A DNA stretch of 64,000 nt from Aphanothece saxicola GSE-SYN-MK-01-06B (GTDB lineage Bacteria > Cyanobacteriota > Cyanobacteriia > PCC-6307 > Cyanobiaceae): the NCBI GenBank assembly GCA_019359745.1, contig JAHHGT010000007.1, forward strand, positions 170,045 to 234,044. The letters are read 5' to 3'. Made by a program: the position numbers and the translations under genes. The notes beneath the pieces were generated by a model. The model searched no databases and had not been told where the DNA came from. It was given only the letters and a program-made list of their open reading frames with translations. This document shows, in pieces, positions 8,917 through 18,632 of this stretch. The first letter of the stretch is position 1. Every line of letters starts with the position of its first letter.

Positions 8917-10754
8917 CCCGGGCCTGCCCCCGCAGCCTGCAGCCCCTGAAGGGCGTACACCTCCAGGGGCACGGGCCAACCCTTGATCCGGTGACTCCCC
9001 AGCGGCTGCACCACCAGCTCCCCCGGCAGCAGCGCCAGCAGGTCGCCGCTGACCAGGATCGGGTGCTCGGGGAACAGGCGCGTCAGTCCTTCCAGGCGGC
9101 TGGTCACGTTGACGCTGGCCCCCACCACCGTGAACTCCAGGCGCTGGGAAGAGCCCAGGTTGCCGGCGATCACCTCACCGAAGTGGAGCCCGATCCCGTG
9201 CCGCAGCGGTGGGGTGCCCGCCGCGGCCAGCTCCAGGTTGAGGGTCTCCAGGCGCTCCTGCATGGCCAGGGCGGCCCGCACCGCGGCCCTGGCCTCCTCG
9301 GCATCCCCCCGGCTGCGGGGCACCCCGAACTCCGCCATCACCGCGTCGCCGATGAACTTGTCGAGCAGGCCCTCCTGCTCCAGCACCGCCCCGGCCATGG
9401 CCTCGAAGTAGCGGTTCAGCAGGGCGAACAGCTCGGCCGGCTCCAGCACGGCACTCAGGGGCGTGAACCCCACCAGGTCGCTGAACAGCACGGCGCAGCG
9501 GGCCCGGCTGCCCACCGCCTGGTTCCACAGCGGCCCGGGGCTGCGCAGGATGTCGCGCAGCAGGGTGGGGGAGACGCGGCGGCTCAGCACCTGGTGCAGG
9601 TAGGCCCGCTCCCGGCTCTCCGCCAGCCCCTGGCCCACGGCCCGCACCCCGCCGCCGGCCACCGGGGCCAGCAGCAGGGCCGCCAGGGGCAGGCGCAGCT
9701 GGGCCACGGCCCACGCGGCCCCGCCGGCGAGCAGGACCGCGCCCGCCAGGGCCAGGGCCAGCTGCAGGGTGCGGCCAGCGCTGGCGGGACGCCGCAGCAG
9801 CAGCCCCGCCAGGGCGCCCCAGCCCAGCAGCAGCAGCCCGTCCCCCGCCAGGGGCAGCCGCCCCAGCCCCCGGCCCTGCAGCACATTGGCGACGGCCACC
9901 GCCTGGATCTCGGTGCCGGCCATGGGGCCGAAGGGCGTCTCCTGCAGATCCCCCAGGCCCGGCGCCGTGACGCCGATCAGCACCGTGCGGCCCCGCCAGG
10001 TGGACGCCGGCGCCTCCAGCAGCTTCCAGGCCGGAACGCGGGGCATGGTGCCGGCGGGACCGGGAAAATCGAGCCCCATCGGCGCCGGCGTCGGCGGCGC
10101 CGGGCGCACCAGGAAGGCCATCGGCCGGGGCAGGGGCGGCGGGAAATCGCCCAGCCGGGCAGCGATCCACTCCTGGCCCGGCACCGCCTCCACCACCCCC
10201 CGGGGGGACTGGAGCAGGGTGGTGAGGCCGGGGGCACCGAGCGGGTGGATGGGCAGCCGCAGCCGGCTCTGCACCAGCCCCCCCTCCTCCTGGACGCCGT
10301 ACACCGCCGCCAGGTGCACCCGCTGGCGCCAGGGGGCGAGGGTGGCGGCAAAGGCCCGGTCGTCGGCGGGGCCGAAGCGGCTGGGCTGGCTGAACTCGAT
10401 GTTGAACAGCACCCGGGCCGCCCCCTGCTCGAGCACATGGGCCGCCAGCCGAGCCTGCAGGGCCCGGGGCCAGGGCCAGGGGCCCATCTGCCGCCACAGC
10501 GGCGACGCCTGGCGTTCGCCCGGGGCCAGCAGTTCCCCCAGCTCCAGGGAGTCGGCGTCGATGGCCAGGATCACCGGGTCGGCCGGGGCGGGACGGGGCC
10601 CCCGCAGCAGGAAGAAGGTCTGGACAAGCTGGTCGTCGAGCAGCCGCGGCCCCTGGCCCAGGGGGGTGAGGGGCGCCCGGTCGAGGCCCGCCAGCAGGGG
10701 GGCGGCCAGGGCCAGCCACCAGAGCCGGCGCCCCAGCCCAGGCCAGGCGGGCAT
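8913..10754 (-). CDS. CHASE2-domain class III adenylate cyclase (first of three)
   Basis: A 613-residue membrane cyclase predicted to make cAMP. An N-terminal membrane helix (about 11-24) is followed by a periplasmic CHASE2 sensor (about 30-290), a transmembrane bundle (about 300-375) and a cytoplasmic class III catalytic domain (about 415-600). The two metal-binding aspartates are D426 (FSDLVGF) and D470 (DKFIGD). K466 and T542 form the adenine-selecting pair of class IIIb enzymes, and N549 and R553 are the transition-state residues, so it looks active. Its ATG overlaps the stop of the FecR-like gene by one base, which points to a sensor-cyclase pair. The ligand is unknown. Confidence 0.9.
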   Translation of the reverse strand: MPAWPGLGRRLWWLALAAPLLAGLDRAPLTPLGQGPRLLDDQLVQTFFLLRGPRPAPADPVILAIDADSLELGELLAPGERQASPLWRQMGPWPWPRALQARLAAHVLEQGAARVLFNIEFSQPSRFGPADDRAFAATLAPWRQRVHLAAVYGVQEEGGLVQSRLRLPIHPLGAPGLTTLLQSPRGVVEAVPGQEWIAARLGDFPPPLPRPMAFLVRPAPPTPAPMGLDFPGPAGTMPRVPAWKLLEAPASTWRGRTVLIGVTAPGLGDLQETPFGPMAGTEIQAVAVANVLQGRGLGRLPLAGDGLLLLGWGALAGLLLRRPASAGRTLQLALALAGAVLLAGGAAWAVAQLRLPLAALLLAPVAGGGVRAVGQGLAESRERAYLHQVLSRRVSPTLLRDILRSPGPLWNQAVGSRARCAVLFSDLVGFTPLSAVLEPAELFALLNRYFEAMAGAVLEQEGLLDKFIGDAVMAEFGVPRSRGDAEEARAAVRAALAMQERLETLNLELAAAGTPPLRHGIGLHFGEVIAGNLGSSQRLEFTVVGASVNVTSRLEGLTRLFPEHPILVSGDLLALLPGELVVQPLGSHRIKGWPVPLEVYALQGLQAAGAGPG

Positions 10755-11458
10755 CAGGGGGTGAGTCCGAGTTCGCGCTCGAGCACCGGCAGCGTCTCCA
10801 TCGGCGCCCCGAAACCGTTGAGCAGCTCGCTGTTGCGCCGCCGCAGCCTTGCCTCGGTGGCGTCGATCCGGCGCGGCCCCTTCCAGCCCCCGGGCGTGGC
10901 CTCCAGCCGCTGGCCGCTGCTCAGCCGGTACACGGTCCCGTCATCGGCGCGCACCTCCACCTCCCCCTCCCAGCTCAGGAAGAGCACGGAGTCGGCGGTG
11001 TCCTCGATGAAGACCGTGGTGCCCTGGATGGAGGCCGTCCCCACCCGGGTCTTGATCCGCAGGGGGGTGGGACGCTTCGCCCCGGGAGAGATCCAGGCGA
11101 TGATCCGGCCGCGCACCAGATCCAGCAGCGTCGGCTCGATCCGCAGCAGGGCGTTGCCCCCGAGCCGGAAGCTGCGGCCATCGGCCAGCAGGATCTGCAG
11201 CCGGCCGGGATTCTCGGTGCGCAGCACGGTGGACGGCTGCAGCACCTGGCCCACAAGGGCCGGCCGCTCCGGCGCCGCCGGCGGCATCACATAGGCCGGC
11301 CGGGAGGGCACATCCACCACCCGGGGCACCCGGGGGGCCGCCGTGGCCCCGGCGAGGGGGCCGGCGGCGGGCAGAGCAACCACCAGGCCGGCGACCAGCA
11401 CGGCCGCGGCCGCCAGCTTCAGCGGCCTGGGAGGCCGGAGGCTCCTGCACAGCACCAT
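10754..11458 (-). CDS. FecR-domain periplasmic protein
   Basis: A 234-residue exported protein. An N-terminal hydrophobic segment (about 13-38) acts as signal peptide or anchor. The FecR-type beta-rich domain follows (about 65-180) and shows the typical run LRIKTRVGTASIQGTTVFIE and a repeated VxVRxxDG/VYRLSSGQ pattern. FecR proteins classically relay signals across the envelope. Here the stop overlaps the start of the CHASE2 cyclase by one base, so it is a likely partner or ligand of that sensor. The ATG at 11458 is chosen because it sits directly before the signal segment. It follows ndk after 34 bases. Confidence 0.82.
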   Translation of the reverse strand: MVLCRSLRPPRPLKLAAAAVLVAGLVVALPAAGPLAGATAAPRVPRVVDVPSRPAYVMPPAAPERPALVGQVLQPSTVLRTENPGRLQILLADGRSFRLGGNALLRIEPTLLDLVRGRIIAWISPGAKRPTPLRIKTRVGTASIQGTTVFIEDTADSVLFLSWEGEVEVRADDGTVYRLSSGQRLEATPGGWKGPRRIDATEARLRRRNSELLNGFGAPMETLPVLERELGLTP

Positions 11459-11492
11459 GGCCCGGGGACCCGACGATCCCCAGAATGGCGGC

Positions 11493-11951
11493 TCAGGGCT
11501 CGACCCGCCACACCTGGTCGGCCGGCGTCCACGCGCACAGCTCGGAGGGCTGGAACCAGAGGCCAATCTCGAACGCGGCCGTTTCCGGCGCATCGGAACC
11601 GTGGATGACGTTACGGCCGATGTTCACCGCCAGGTCGCCGCGGATGGTGCCGGGCTCGGCCTCCAGGGGCTTGGTGGCGCCGATCAGCTTGCGGGCGCTG
11701 GCGATCACGCCGTCGCCTTCCCAGACCATGGCCACCACCGGCCCGCTGGTGATGAACTCCACCAGGCCGGCAAAGAAGGGCCGCTCCCGATGCACGCCGT
11801 AATGGCTCTCGGCCAGGTCCCGGCTCGGCACCAGCTGCTTGAGGCCCACCAGCTTGAAGCCCTTGGTCTCGAAACGGCCGAGGATCTCGCCCACCAGGCC
11901 GCGCTGCACCCCGTCGGGCTTGATGGCGAGGAAGGTGCGTTCGGTGGCCAT
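11493..11951 (-). CDS. ndk: nucleoside diphosphate kinase
   Basis: Ndk equalises nucleoside triphosphate pools by phosphate transfer through a histidine. The 152-residue product starts with the canonical [18 protein letters not shown] and has the active-site histidine H117 in NVIHGSD, with normal family length. The ATG at 11951 matches the universal start; the upstream ATG at 11978 adds nine unlikely residues. It sits 44 bases after the Fe-S/cNMP-binding protein and 34 bases before the FecR-like gene, all on one strand, so a shared transcript is possible. Confidence 0.97.
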   Translation of the reverse strand: MATERTFLAIKPDGVQRGLVGEILGRFETKGFKLVGLKQLVPSRDLAESHYGVHRERPFFAGLVEFITSGPVVAMVWEGDGVIASARKLIGATKPLEAEPGTIRGDLAVNIGRNVIHGSDAPETAAFEIGLWFQPSELCAWTPADQVWRVEP

Positions 11952-11995
11952 GGAAACAGACGTGGAGATCCGAGCCATCGTCCGTGGCGGACGTC

Positions 11996-14590
11996 CTAGT
12001 TGGCAAGCACAGGACCTTCCGCCTCCAGGCGGGCGGCCATGTGGGCCAGAAGGCCGCGGCCGAAGTGGCGTGAGCGCCGCAGCAGCTCTTCAAAGACCTG
12101 GGTGGGCAGAACGAACAGCGTGGCCCCCTCCTCACCGGCGGCCACGCTGGCGCTGCGGGGGTCACCGGTGATCACACCCATCTCGCCAACGGTCTGACCC
12201 ACGCCGATCACCACCGGCTGCCCGGCGGCCGTCTGCAGCCGCACCTCGCCCTGCAGCACCAGGGCGAGGCCATCACTGGGAGCGCCGCGGTTCATCAGGA
12301 TTTCGCCGGGCTCACACGCCTGCAGATGACCCTGGTGTGCCACCCAGAGGATGCCCTCCGGCAGCAGATCGGCGAACAGCTCGGCGCCGGCGATCGCCGG
12401 GAACTCCTCACGGTCGGGAGCGTTCTCGCCGCGGCGCTGGCTGAGCAGGAACGGCGACGCCGCCAGACCCGTGCGGGGATCCTGAAGATGGCGGGCAGCC
12501 CGCTGCGGGTCGCGCTCGCGGGCCAGCATCAGCACCCAGCCGGCGGTGTCCGGGTCGGGATCCCGCCACAGCAGATCCAGGGCCTGATCGAGCTCACCGC
12601 AGGCCGGCACCGAGGCCGGCAGCGGCTCGAGACCCGCCGCCACCAGACGACGATCCAGTTCAAAACGGGGCCCCTCGGTGCGCTGTGCCATGGCCTGCAC
12701 CAGCGGCTGCAGCAGGGGATCTCCGGCCGCCAGCTGCCCCAGCCGGGCCCGCAGTCCCGCCTCCTGGATCCAGGCCGCCCGCTGCTCCACCAGGTGCCGG
12801 CGCTCCAGTTCCCCCCGGGGGCCGAAACTCTCCAGCACCGCCTGCCAGTGGCCCTCATCGAGGCCACTCTCCGCCTGGAGCTGGTCGAGCCGCTCCTGAA
12901 GGGCCGGTGGCAGACGCTCCGGTTCCAGCACCTGCAGACCCGCCAACCGCAGCAGCTCGTCGATCGCCTCCTGGGCGGCCTCGCGGCGCAGGTCGTCGAC
13001 CTGGCGCTGCAAGGGATCAAGCTCCAGCAGCTCGGGCTGCTCGCTGGCCAGGGTGCGCACCACGGCGTGGTGATCGGATTCATCGAGCTGCAGCGACTGG
13101 CGCAGGTCCTGGAGCTCCAGCAGGGCGCTGGCGCGATCGAGGCGGCCGGCGCGCAGCATCTCCGCCATCACGTCGCGGTAAAGGGCGCGACCCTGCTGGC
13201 GACCAAGCGCCGGCATCGCCTTCACCAGCGTGAACACCTCCTGAGGCGAGAGGGCGTCGAGGGATCGGCCATCGAGGGCTGCCTCCAGTCCGGGAAGATC
13301 GCGCAGCTGGCGGCGCAGGCTCTGGCTGGCGCTTTCGCGACGGTAGGTGGCCTGGTCCCGACCCCAGCTGCGGTACAGGGCGATGCTGGTGGCCAGGAGC
13401 ACCAACAGCTGGAGCACCTCGCCCCCCTCACCGCCCAGGCCCCCCTGGAAGGGGTCCACGAACCAGAAGAAGAGGTTGATCGCCAGGAACGAGGCGAGCA
13501 GCCGGGTGCGGTGCGCCGCCCGCTCCTGCGGCTCGCCCAGACCCTCGTGGCGGAAGAGCCGCTCCAGGAGGCGCTGGAGGGCTTGAAACAGGAGCACAGA
13601 GAAAGCGACTGAGGCGCTCAGGAGCAGCGGCACCGCCAGCAGGCGGGGCAAGGGCAGCGCTGGCCAGAGCGCCTGCCAGACCCGCCGGGGCTGGCCGGCA
13701 TCAAAGGCCCAGGCTCCTGAGCGCAGAAAACCGAGCGGATGGTCCTCCAGGCCGCTGCCGACACCCACCGCCTGCATCAGCAGGAAGAAGGCCACGATCA
13801 GGCCCGGATAGGAGTACCAGATCCAGCTGAGCCCGCGCTTGCCGTGAAGGTTCTGCCAGAAGGAGCGCTCGGCGTCGATGTCGATGCAGGGCACCTGGCA
13901 GGCCACACAGGCGCTCTGCTCCCGCCCCTCGGCGGCGAGAGTGCGGCACATCGACTGGGTGATCTTCGACGTTGTGGCGACATGGGCCGTGCTGCCGAGG
14001 GGCCCCCGCAAACCGGTGAGCACGGTCTGAACCGGCCCCATCGGGCACACGTACTGGCACCAGGCCTTGCCACCCCAGGCCCAGCCCACCAGGACCGCCG
14101 CCGCCAGGGTCACCAGCAGCAGGAGCGCCAGCCCGATCGGGCTGCCGTTCACCGCCAGCAGGCGCAGGCAGAGCCCGCCGATCAGCAGGGTCCACTGGAG
14201 GGTGAGATGGTGGCGGCCCAGCCACGATTCAGCCTCCACCATCACCACCTCAGGCCGCCCCTTGCGGCCGGGGCGGCTGCGCTGCCGGCCAAGGGCCCGG
14301 GCCAGCTGCGACACGAAGGCCAGCGGGCAGAGGCGCCGCCAGAGCTCATGGCTGACGGCGCCGATCAGCAGCAGACCCACCGGCACCACGGTCCCCCAGA
14401 ACAGCCGGTTGCCGGGCTGCCGATGCAGCTGACACTCGGGATCGAAGGCCACGGAGCAGGGGGGCACCAACGCCGCCGGGAGCGTGATCGCCGGCAACAG
14501 CAGCGAGGCGATCAGCAGCAGCCAGCCGATCAGCAGGGCCCAGCGCACCCGGCGCAGCTGCTGCTCCGGCAGACGACTGAACAGCTGCAT
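11996..14590 (-). CDS. polytopic 4Fe-4S membrane protein (NosR/NapH-like) with C-terminal cyclic-nucleotide-binding domain
   Basis: This 864-residue protein combines a redox-type membrane module with a regulatory domain. The first 450 residues hold several transmembrane helices and cysteine motifs like those of NapH/NosR Fe-S proteins: CQYVCP (178-183), C215, then C228xxC231xxxC235, enough for two clusters. Residues 480-720 are soluble, helical and Leu/Glu-rich with no recognised family. The last 130 residues form a CRP-type cNMP domain with the phosphate-binding cassette [14 protein letters not shown], including the conserved Arg-Ser. It lies just upstream of ndk, FecR and a cyclase. It is divergent from speA with 101 bases between starts. 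The ATG at 14590 precedes the first membrane helix; a longer start at 14644 would run into the speA leader. Confidence 0.85.
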   Translation of the reverse strand: MQLFSRLPEQQLRRVRWALLIGWLLLIASLLLPAITLPAALVPPCSVAFDPECQLHRQPGNRLFWGTVVPVGLLLIGAVSHELWRRLCPLAFVSQLARALGRQRSRPGRKGRPEVVMVEAESWLGRHHLTLQWTLLIGGLCLRLLAVNGSPIGLALLLLVTLAAAVLVGWAWGGKAWCQYVCPMGPVQTVLTGLRGPLGSTAHVATTSKITQSMCRTLAAEGREQSACVACQVPCIDIDAERSFWQNLHGKRGLSWIWYSYPGLIVAFFLLMQAVGVGSGLEDHPLGFLRSGAWAFDAGQPRRVWQALWPALPLPRLLAVPLLLSASVAFSVLLFQALQRLLERLFRHEGLGEPQERAAHRTRLLASFLAINLFFWFVDPFQGGLGGEGGEVLQLLVLLATSIALYRSWGRDQATYRRESASQSLRRQLRDLPGLEAALDGRSLDALSPQEVFTLVKAMPALGRQQGRALYRDVMAEMLRAGRLDRASALLELQDLRQSLQLDESDHHAVVRTLASEQPELLELDPLQRQVDDLRREAAQEAIDELLRLAGLQVLEPERLPPALQERLDQLQAESGLDEGHWQAVLESFGPRGELERRHLVEQRAAWIQEAGLRARLGQLAAGDPLLQPLVQAMAQRTEGPRFELDRRLVAAGLEPLPASVPACGELDQALDLLWRDPDPDTAGWVLMLARERDPQRAARHLQDPRTGLAASPFLLSQRRGENAPDREEFPAIAGAELFADLLPEGILWVAHQGHLQACEPGEILMNRGAPSDGLALVLQGEVRLQTAAGQPVVIGVGQTVGEMGVITGDPRSASVAAGEEGATLFVLPTQVFEELLRRSRHFGRGLLAHMAARLEAEGPVLAN

Positions 14591-14691
14591 GGCTCGAGGA
14601 CGGCCGTTGCTCCCCGCTGTAGCAACGGCGCAGCAGGATGGCACCCCTAGATTCCAGCCACCTTCCCCGCAGCTCGTTCACTGCGCGCGCC

Positions 14692-16656
14692 ATGGCGGCA
14701 GCCACCAGCTGGTCCATCGCCGACAGCTCCGCCCTCTACGGACTTGAGCGCTGGGGAGAGCCCTATTTCTCGATGAACGCCCGCGGCCACGTGATGGTCC
14801 AGCCCCGCGGCGACCGTGGCGGCTCCCTCGATCTGGTGGACCTGGTGCGGGAGCTCCAGGGCCGCGACCTGACCCTGCCTCTGCTGATCCGCTTCGACGA
14901 CATCCTCGAGGACCGACTCGAGCGCCTCCACGCCGCCTTCGAGCGGGCGATCGCCCAGTACGGCTATGACGGCCGCTACCAGGGGGTGTTCCCGGTGAAG
15001 TGCAACCAGCAGCGCCACGTCGTGGAGCAGCTGGTGGAGAGCGGCCACCGCTGGCACTTCGGCCTGGAGGCGGGCAGCAAGGCCGAGCTGCTGATCGCCC
15101 TGTCCCTGCTCGACGACCCTGACGCCCTGCTGATCTGCAACGGCTACAAGGACCGGCGCTACATCGAGACGGCGATCCTGGCCCGGCGCCTGGGGCGCCA
15201 GCCGGTGGTGGTGATCGAGCAGGCCGATGAGGTGGAGCGGATCATCGCCGCCAGCAGCACCCTGGGCGGGGCCCCGTTCATCGGCATCCGCGCCAAGCTT
15301 TCCGCCCGCAGCACCGGCCGCTGGGGCAGCTCGGTGGGGGAGAGGGCCAAGTTCGGCCTCTCGATCCCCGACGTGCTCACAACCGTGGAGCGCCTGCGGG
15401 AGGCGGGCCTGCTCGACGACCTGCGCCTGCTGCACTTCCACGTCGGCAGCCAGATCAACGACATCGCCGTGCTCAAGGACGCCCTGCAGGAGGCGGGCCA
15501 GATCTATGCCGAGCTCACCCGCCTCGGGGCTCCGATGGGCTTTCTGGATGTGGGCGGTGGCCTGGGCATCGACTACGACGGCAGCCGCACCGCCACCGCC
15601 GCCTCCACCAACTACTCGCTGCAGAACTACGCCAACGACGTCGTCGCCACCATCCGGGAGTGCTGCGAGCCCCACGGCATCCGCCCTCCCACGCTGGTGA
15701 GCGAGAGCGGCCGGGCCCTGGCCAGCCACTTCAGCGTGCTGGTGTTCGACGTGCTCGGGGCCGGCGGTCACACCGAGTCGCTGCCGCCGCCGGCCGAAGG
15801 GGAGGCCCTGATCCTGCGCAACCTGCGTGACACCCATGCGGTGATCAGCGCCATTGCGTTGGGCGGAAGCCCCAAAGGGGAGGGCGGGGACGGGCGGTCG
15901 GTGGTGGAGCGCCTGCAGGAGGCCTGGAACGACGCCCTCAAGTTCAAGGAGGACGCCCTCAACGCCTTCCGGCTCGGCTACCTGAGCCTGCCGGAGCGGG
16001 CCACGGCCGAGCGCCTCACCTGGGCCAGCTGCCAGGCGATCGCCCGCCAGCTGGAAGGCCTGCCCGCCGACGCTGTGATCCCCCAGGAGCTGCAGGCCCT
16101 GCCGGCGGCGCTGGCCGGGACCTACTACGCCAACCTGTCGGTGTTCCGCTCGGCCCCCGACACCTGGGCGATCGACCAGCTGTTCCCGGTGATGCCGATC
16201 CACCGGCTCGATGAACGCCCCACCCGGCTGGGCAGCTTCGCCGACCTCACCTGCGATTCCGACGGCAAGATCGCCCGCTTCATCGACCGGGGCCAGGTCA
16301 AGCCCCTGCTGGAACTCCACAACCTGCGGCCCGGCGAGCCCTACTGGATCGGGCTGTTCCTCGGCGGGGCCTACCAGGAGGTGATGGGCAACCTGCACAA
16401 CCTGTTCGGCAGCACCAACGCCGTGCACATCCGGCTGGCGGCCGGCGGCAGCTACCGGGTCGACCACGTGGTGCGGGGCAACACCAACGCCGAGGTGCTC
16501 AAGGCAATGGAGCACGACCCCGACCTGCTGCTGGAACGGCTCCGCCTGGCCAGCGAACAGGCCATCGGCCGCGGCGACCTGGCGATCAGCGACGCCCGGC
16601 GCCTGATGGCCCATCTGCGGGCCAGCCTGGAGCAGACGACTTACCTAGAAGCCTAA
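14692..16656 (+). CDS. speA: biosynthetic arginine decarboxylase
   Basis: SpeA converts arginine to agmatine with PLP and Mg2+, the entry to polyamine synthesis. The 654-residue product starts MAAATSWSIADS and shows GVFPVKCNQQ with the PLP lysine K103, the HFHVGSQ and FLDVGGGLGIDYDGS barrel motifs, LVSESGRAL and the late substrate segment around DLTCDSDGKI. Length is normal for the bacterial biosynthetic enzyme. An ATG 54 bases upstream (14638) is in frame but adds an atypical leader. The gene ends two bases before the stop of the convergent cyclase gene. Confidence 0.96.
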   Translation: MAAATSWSIADSSALYGLERWGEPYFSMNARGHVMVQPRGDRGGSLDLVDLVRELQGRDLTLPLLIRFDDILEDRLERLHAAFERAIAQYGYDGRYQGVFPVKCNQQRHVVEQLVESGHRWHFGLEAGSKAELLIALSLLDDPDALLICNGYKDRRYIETAILARRLGRQPVVVIEQADEVERIIAASSTLGGAPFIGIRAKLSARSTGRWGSSVGERAKFGLSIPDVLTTVERLREAGLLDDLRLLHFHVGSQINDIAVLKDALQEAGQIYAELTRLGAPMGFLDVGGGLGIDYDGSRTATAASTNYSLQNYANDVVATIRECCEPHGIRPPTLVSESGRALASHFSVLVFDVLGAGGHTESLPPPAEGEALILRNLRDTHAVISAIALGGSPKGEGGDGRSVVERLQEAWNDALKFKEDALNAFRLGYLSLPERATAERLTWASCQAIARQLEGLPADAVIPQELQALPAALAGTYYANLSVFRSAPDTWAIDQLFPVMPIHRLDERPTRLGSFADLTCDSDGKIARFIDRGQVKPLLELHNLRPGEPYWIGLFLGGAYQEVMGNLHNLFGSTNAVHIRLAAGGSYRVDHVVRGNTNAEVLKAMEHDPDLLLERLRLASEQAIGRGDLAISDARRLMAHLRASLEQTTYLEA

Positions 16657-16658
16657 TT

Positions 16659-18557
16659 TTATCTGGAGGCCTGATCCCCGGCCACGGCCTGATCCGCGAG
16701 GGCGACGGTGAAGATCTCCACCTCCCCGAGGCTCTTCACCGCCTGGGGACCCAGGGAGCGGGCCGAGAGACCGGGGTCGGCCGCGATCAGGCTGGCGGTC
16801 TGCGCGTCACAGACCACCGCCGCGTCCACAGTCCGGGTGGCGGACTCCAGCCGGGCCGAAAGGTTGACGGTGTCGCCGATCACGGTGAACTCCATCCGCT
16901 TGGGGCTGCCGATCTGGCCCACCATCACCTGGCCGCTGGCCAGGCCGATGCCGTTGTCGAGGGTGGCGATGCCCCGCCGCGTCCAGTCCTCGTTGAGGCC
17001 GGCCAGGGCCGCCCGCATCGCCAGGGCGCAGCGCACCGCCTGGCTGGCCTCCTCGGCCACCCCCCGGCTCACCGGTGAGCCGAAGACGGCCATCACCGCG
17101 TCGCCGATGAACTTGTCGACGGTGCCGCCATGGGCCATCACCACCTCCACCATGGCGCCCAGATACTCGTTGAGCTGGAGCACGTGCAGCTCGCTCTGGC
17201 CTTCGCCGCTGCGCTGCTTGGTGAGCACCGTGAAGCCCTTGATGTCGGTCATCAGCACCGTCACCTCCAGCAGGCGACCCCGCAGGATGCCCTGGGCCGA
17301 TTCCGGGTCGGAGAGGATCTCCGCCACCACCCCGGGCGCCACATAGCGCTCGAAGGTGCGGCGCAGGCGCCGCCGCTCCTGCCCCTCCCGCAGGTAGGCA
17401 TCCCCGCCGTAGAGCAGGCCCAGCAGGACGAGGCCCGAAGAGGGTGCCAGCAGCGGCAGCCAGCGGTTGGCCTGCTGCAACGCCACGACGACAAGGCCCC
17501 CCTGGAGGACCAGCACCAGAACCACCAGGGCGAGGCGCCAGCGCAAGTCGCCCCAGCGGCGGGCTGCCGCCAGCACGAGCAGCAGCGGCACCAGGGCCAG
17601 CAGGGCCCGTCCCGGCGCACGGCGGGGCCAGGGCTGCAGCCCGTCTCCCTGCAGCGAGTTGGCGGTGGCGGTGGCCAGCACCTCCAGTCCCGACAGGCGG
17701 CCGAAGGGGGTGGGGTAGCCGTCGGTCCCCTGGGCGACCACCGGGCCGAGCAGCACCAGGGCCCCCTTCACGTTCTGGCGCAGGGGGTGGCTCTTCCAAC
17801 GCTCGGGGTCGAGCACCTCCCAGGCCGGCAGGCGCAGGAAGCTGCCCTCCTGGCCATAGAAATTGAGGGCGCTGGCCCGGTCGTCCTGGCGGCTGCGCTG
17901 GCCCCCCAGCCGCAGCAGGGTGGAGGAGAGGGCACTGTGGCCCTCGGCGCCCCGGGCGGGGAGCACGCCGCTGGCATAGGTCTCGGGGTGGCGGCTGGGC
18001 TCGCTGGAGGTGCCGGCGAGGATGTTGGTGAGCCCGAGGGAGCCGGTGCCGCCGATGGCCGCCAGGAAGCGCTCCGGCCGCACGAAGGTGAGGGCTCCCG
18101 CTCCCTGGGTGTCGTCGGATTCGAGCATCTCGGCCGCCAGGGCGACCCGGCCGGGGTAGCGCCGCAGCCGCAGCTCCAGGGCATCGTCATCGGCCGGTCC
18201 CTTGCCGCTGGGGCCCTCGAAGACCACATTCACGGCCACGGCCCTGGCGCCGGCCTGCAGCAGCTTCTCCGCCACCATGCCGTAGGTGGCCCGGGGCCAG
18301 GGCAGGCTGCCGACGCCCTTCGCCCAGTCCGGGATCCGGCCCTCCTCCTCGAACCAGTCGCCCTGCTGCAGGGTGGCGTCATCGACGGTGACCAAGACCA
18401 CCTGCGGCGGCGGTCGGCGCGGGCCCCGGAGCAACAGCAGCTGCTGCTCCACGCCCCGCTCCCAGACCCGCATCCGGGGTCCCGGCCAGCCGGCGCTGAC
18501 CCCCACCCAGGCCAGCACCGTCACCACGAGAACACTGAAGGTGCGGCGTCGCGCCAT
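16659..18557 (-). CDS. CHASE2-domain class III adenylate cyclase (second of three)
   Basis: A 632-residue cyclase built like the first: membrane helix (about 6-22), periplasmic CHASE2 sensor (about 30-300), transmembrane helices (about 317-385) and cytoplasmic cyclase domain (about 425-620). Metal aspartates D438 (MTDIKGFT) and D486 (DKFIGD), the K482/T558 adenine-selecting pair, and N565 and R569 are all present, so cAMP production is expected. It is the last of a minus-strand run with the SIMPL gene and two FecR-like genes upstream, again pairing CHASE2 with FecR. A gap of 75 bases separates it from the FecR-CAP gene. Confidence 0.9.
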   Translation of the reverse strand: MARRRTFSVLVVTVLAWVGVSAGWPGPRMRVWERGVEQQLLLLRGPRRPPPQVVLVTVDDATLQQGDWFEEEGRIPDWAKGVGSLPWPRATYGMVAEKLLQAGARAVAVNVVFEGPSGKGPADDDALELRLRRYPGRVALAAEMLESDDTQGAGALTFVRPERFLAAIGGTGSLGLTNILAGTSSEPSRHPETYASGVLPARGAEGHSALSSTLLRLGGQRSRQDDRASALNFYGQEGSFLRLPAWEVLDPERWKSHPLRQNVKGALVLLGPVVAQGTDGYPTPFGRLSGLEVLATATANSLQGDGLQPWPRRAPGRALLALVPLLLVLAAARRWGDLRWRLALVVLVLVLQGGLVVVALQQANRWLPLLAPSSGLVLLGLLYGGDAYLREGQERRRLRRTFERYVAPGVVAEILSDPESAQGILRGRLLEVTVLMTDIKGFTVLTKQRSGEGQSELHVLQLNEYLGAMVEVVMAHGGTVDKFIGDAVMAVFGSPVSRGVAEEASQAVRCALAMRAALAGLNEDWTRRGIATLDNGIGLASGQVMVGQIGSPKRMEFTVIGDTVNLSARLESATRTVDAAVVCDAQTASLIAADPGLSARSLGPQAVKSLGEVEIFTVALADQAVAGDQASR

Positions 18558-18632
18558 CTCGAAGACCTCTCCCGTCGGCGCCGGTGTGGGCGCTCAGCCG
18601 CACCCCATCATCGCGGCAGCGAAGGCCCGGGC

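Noticed and set aside
8991..11294. Long open frame on the plus strand opposite the cyclase and FecR genes
   Set aside because: It is a GC-driven shadow: rich in Gln, His, Gly and Arg, without any recognisable motif, and fully covered by genes with clear domains on the other strand. The same reasoning removes similar long frames at 169-1851, 17130-19778, 47692-49782 and 52829-55093.
14638..14691. Longer speA start
   Set aside because: The extra 18 residues do not resemble SpeA leaders; the ATG at 14692 directly precedes the conserved SWSIADS segment.
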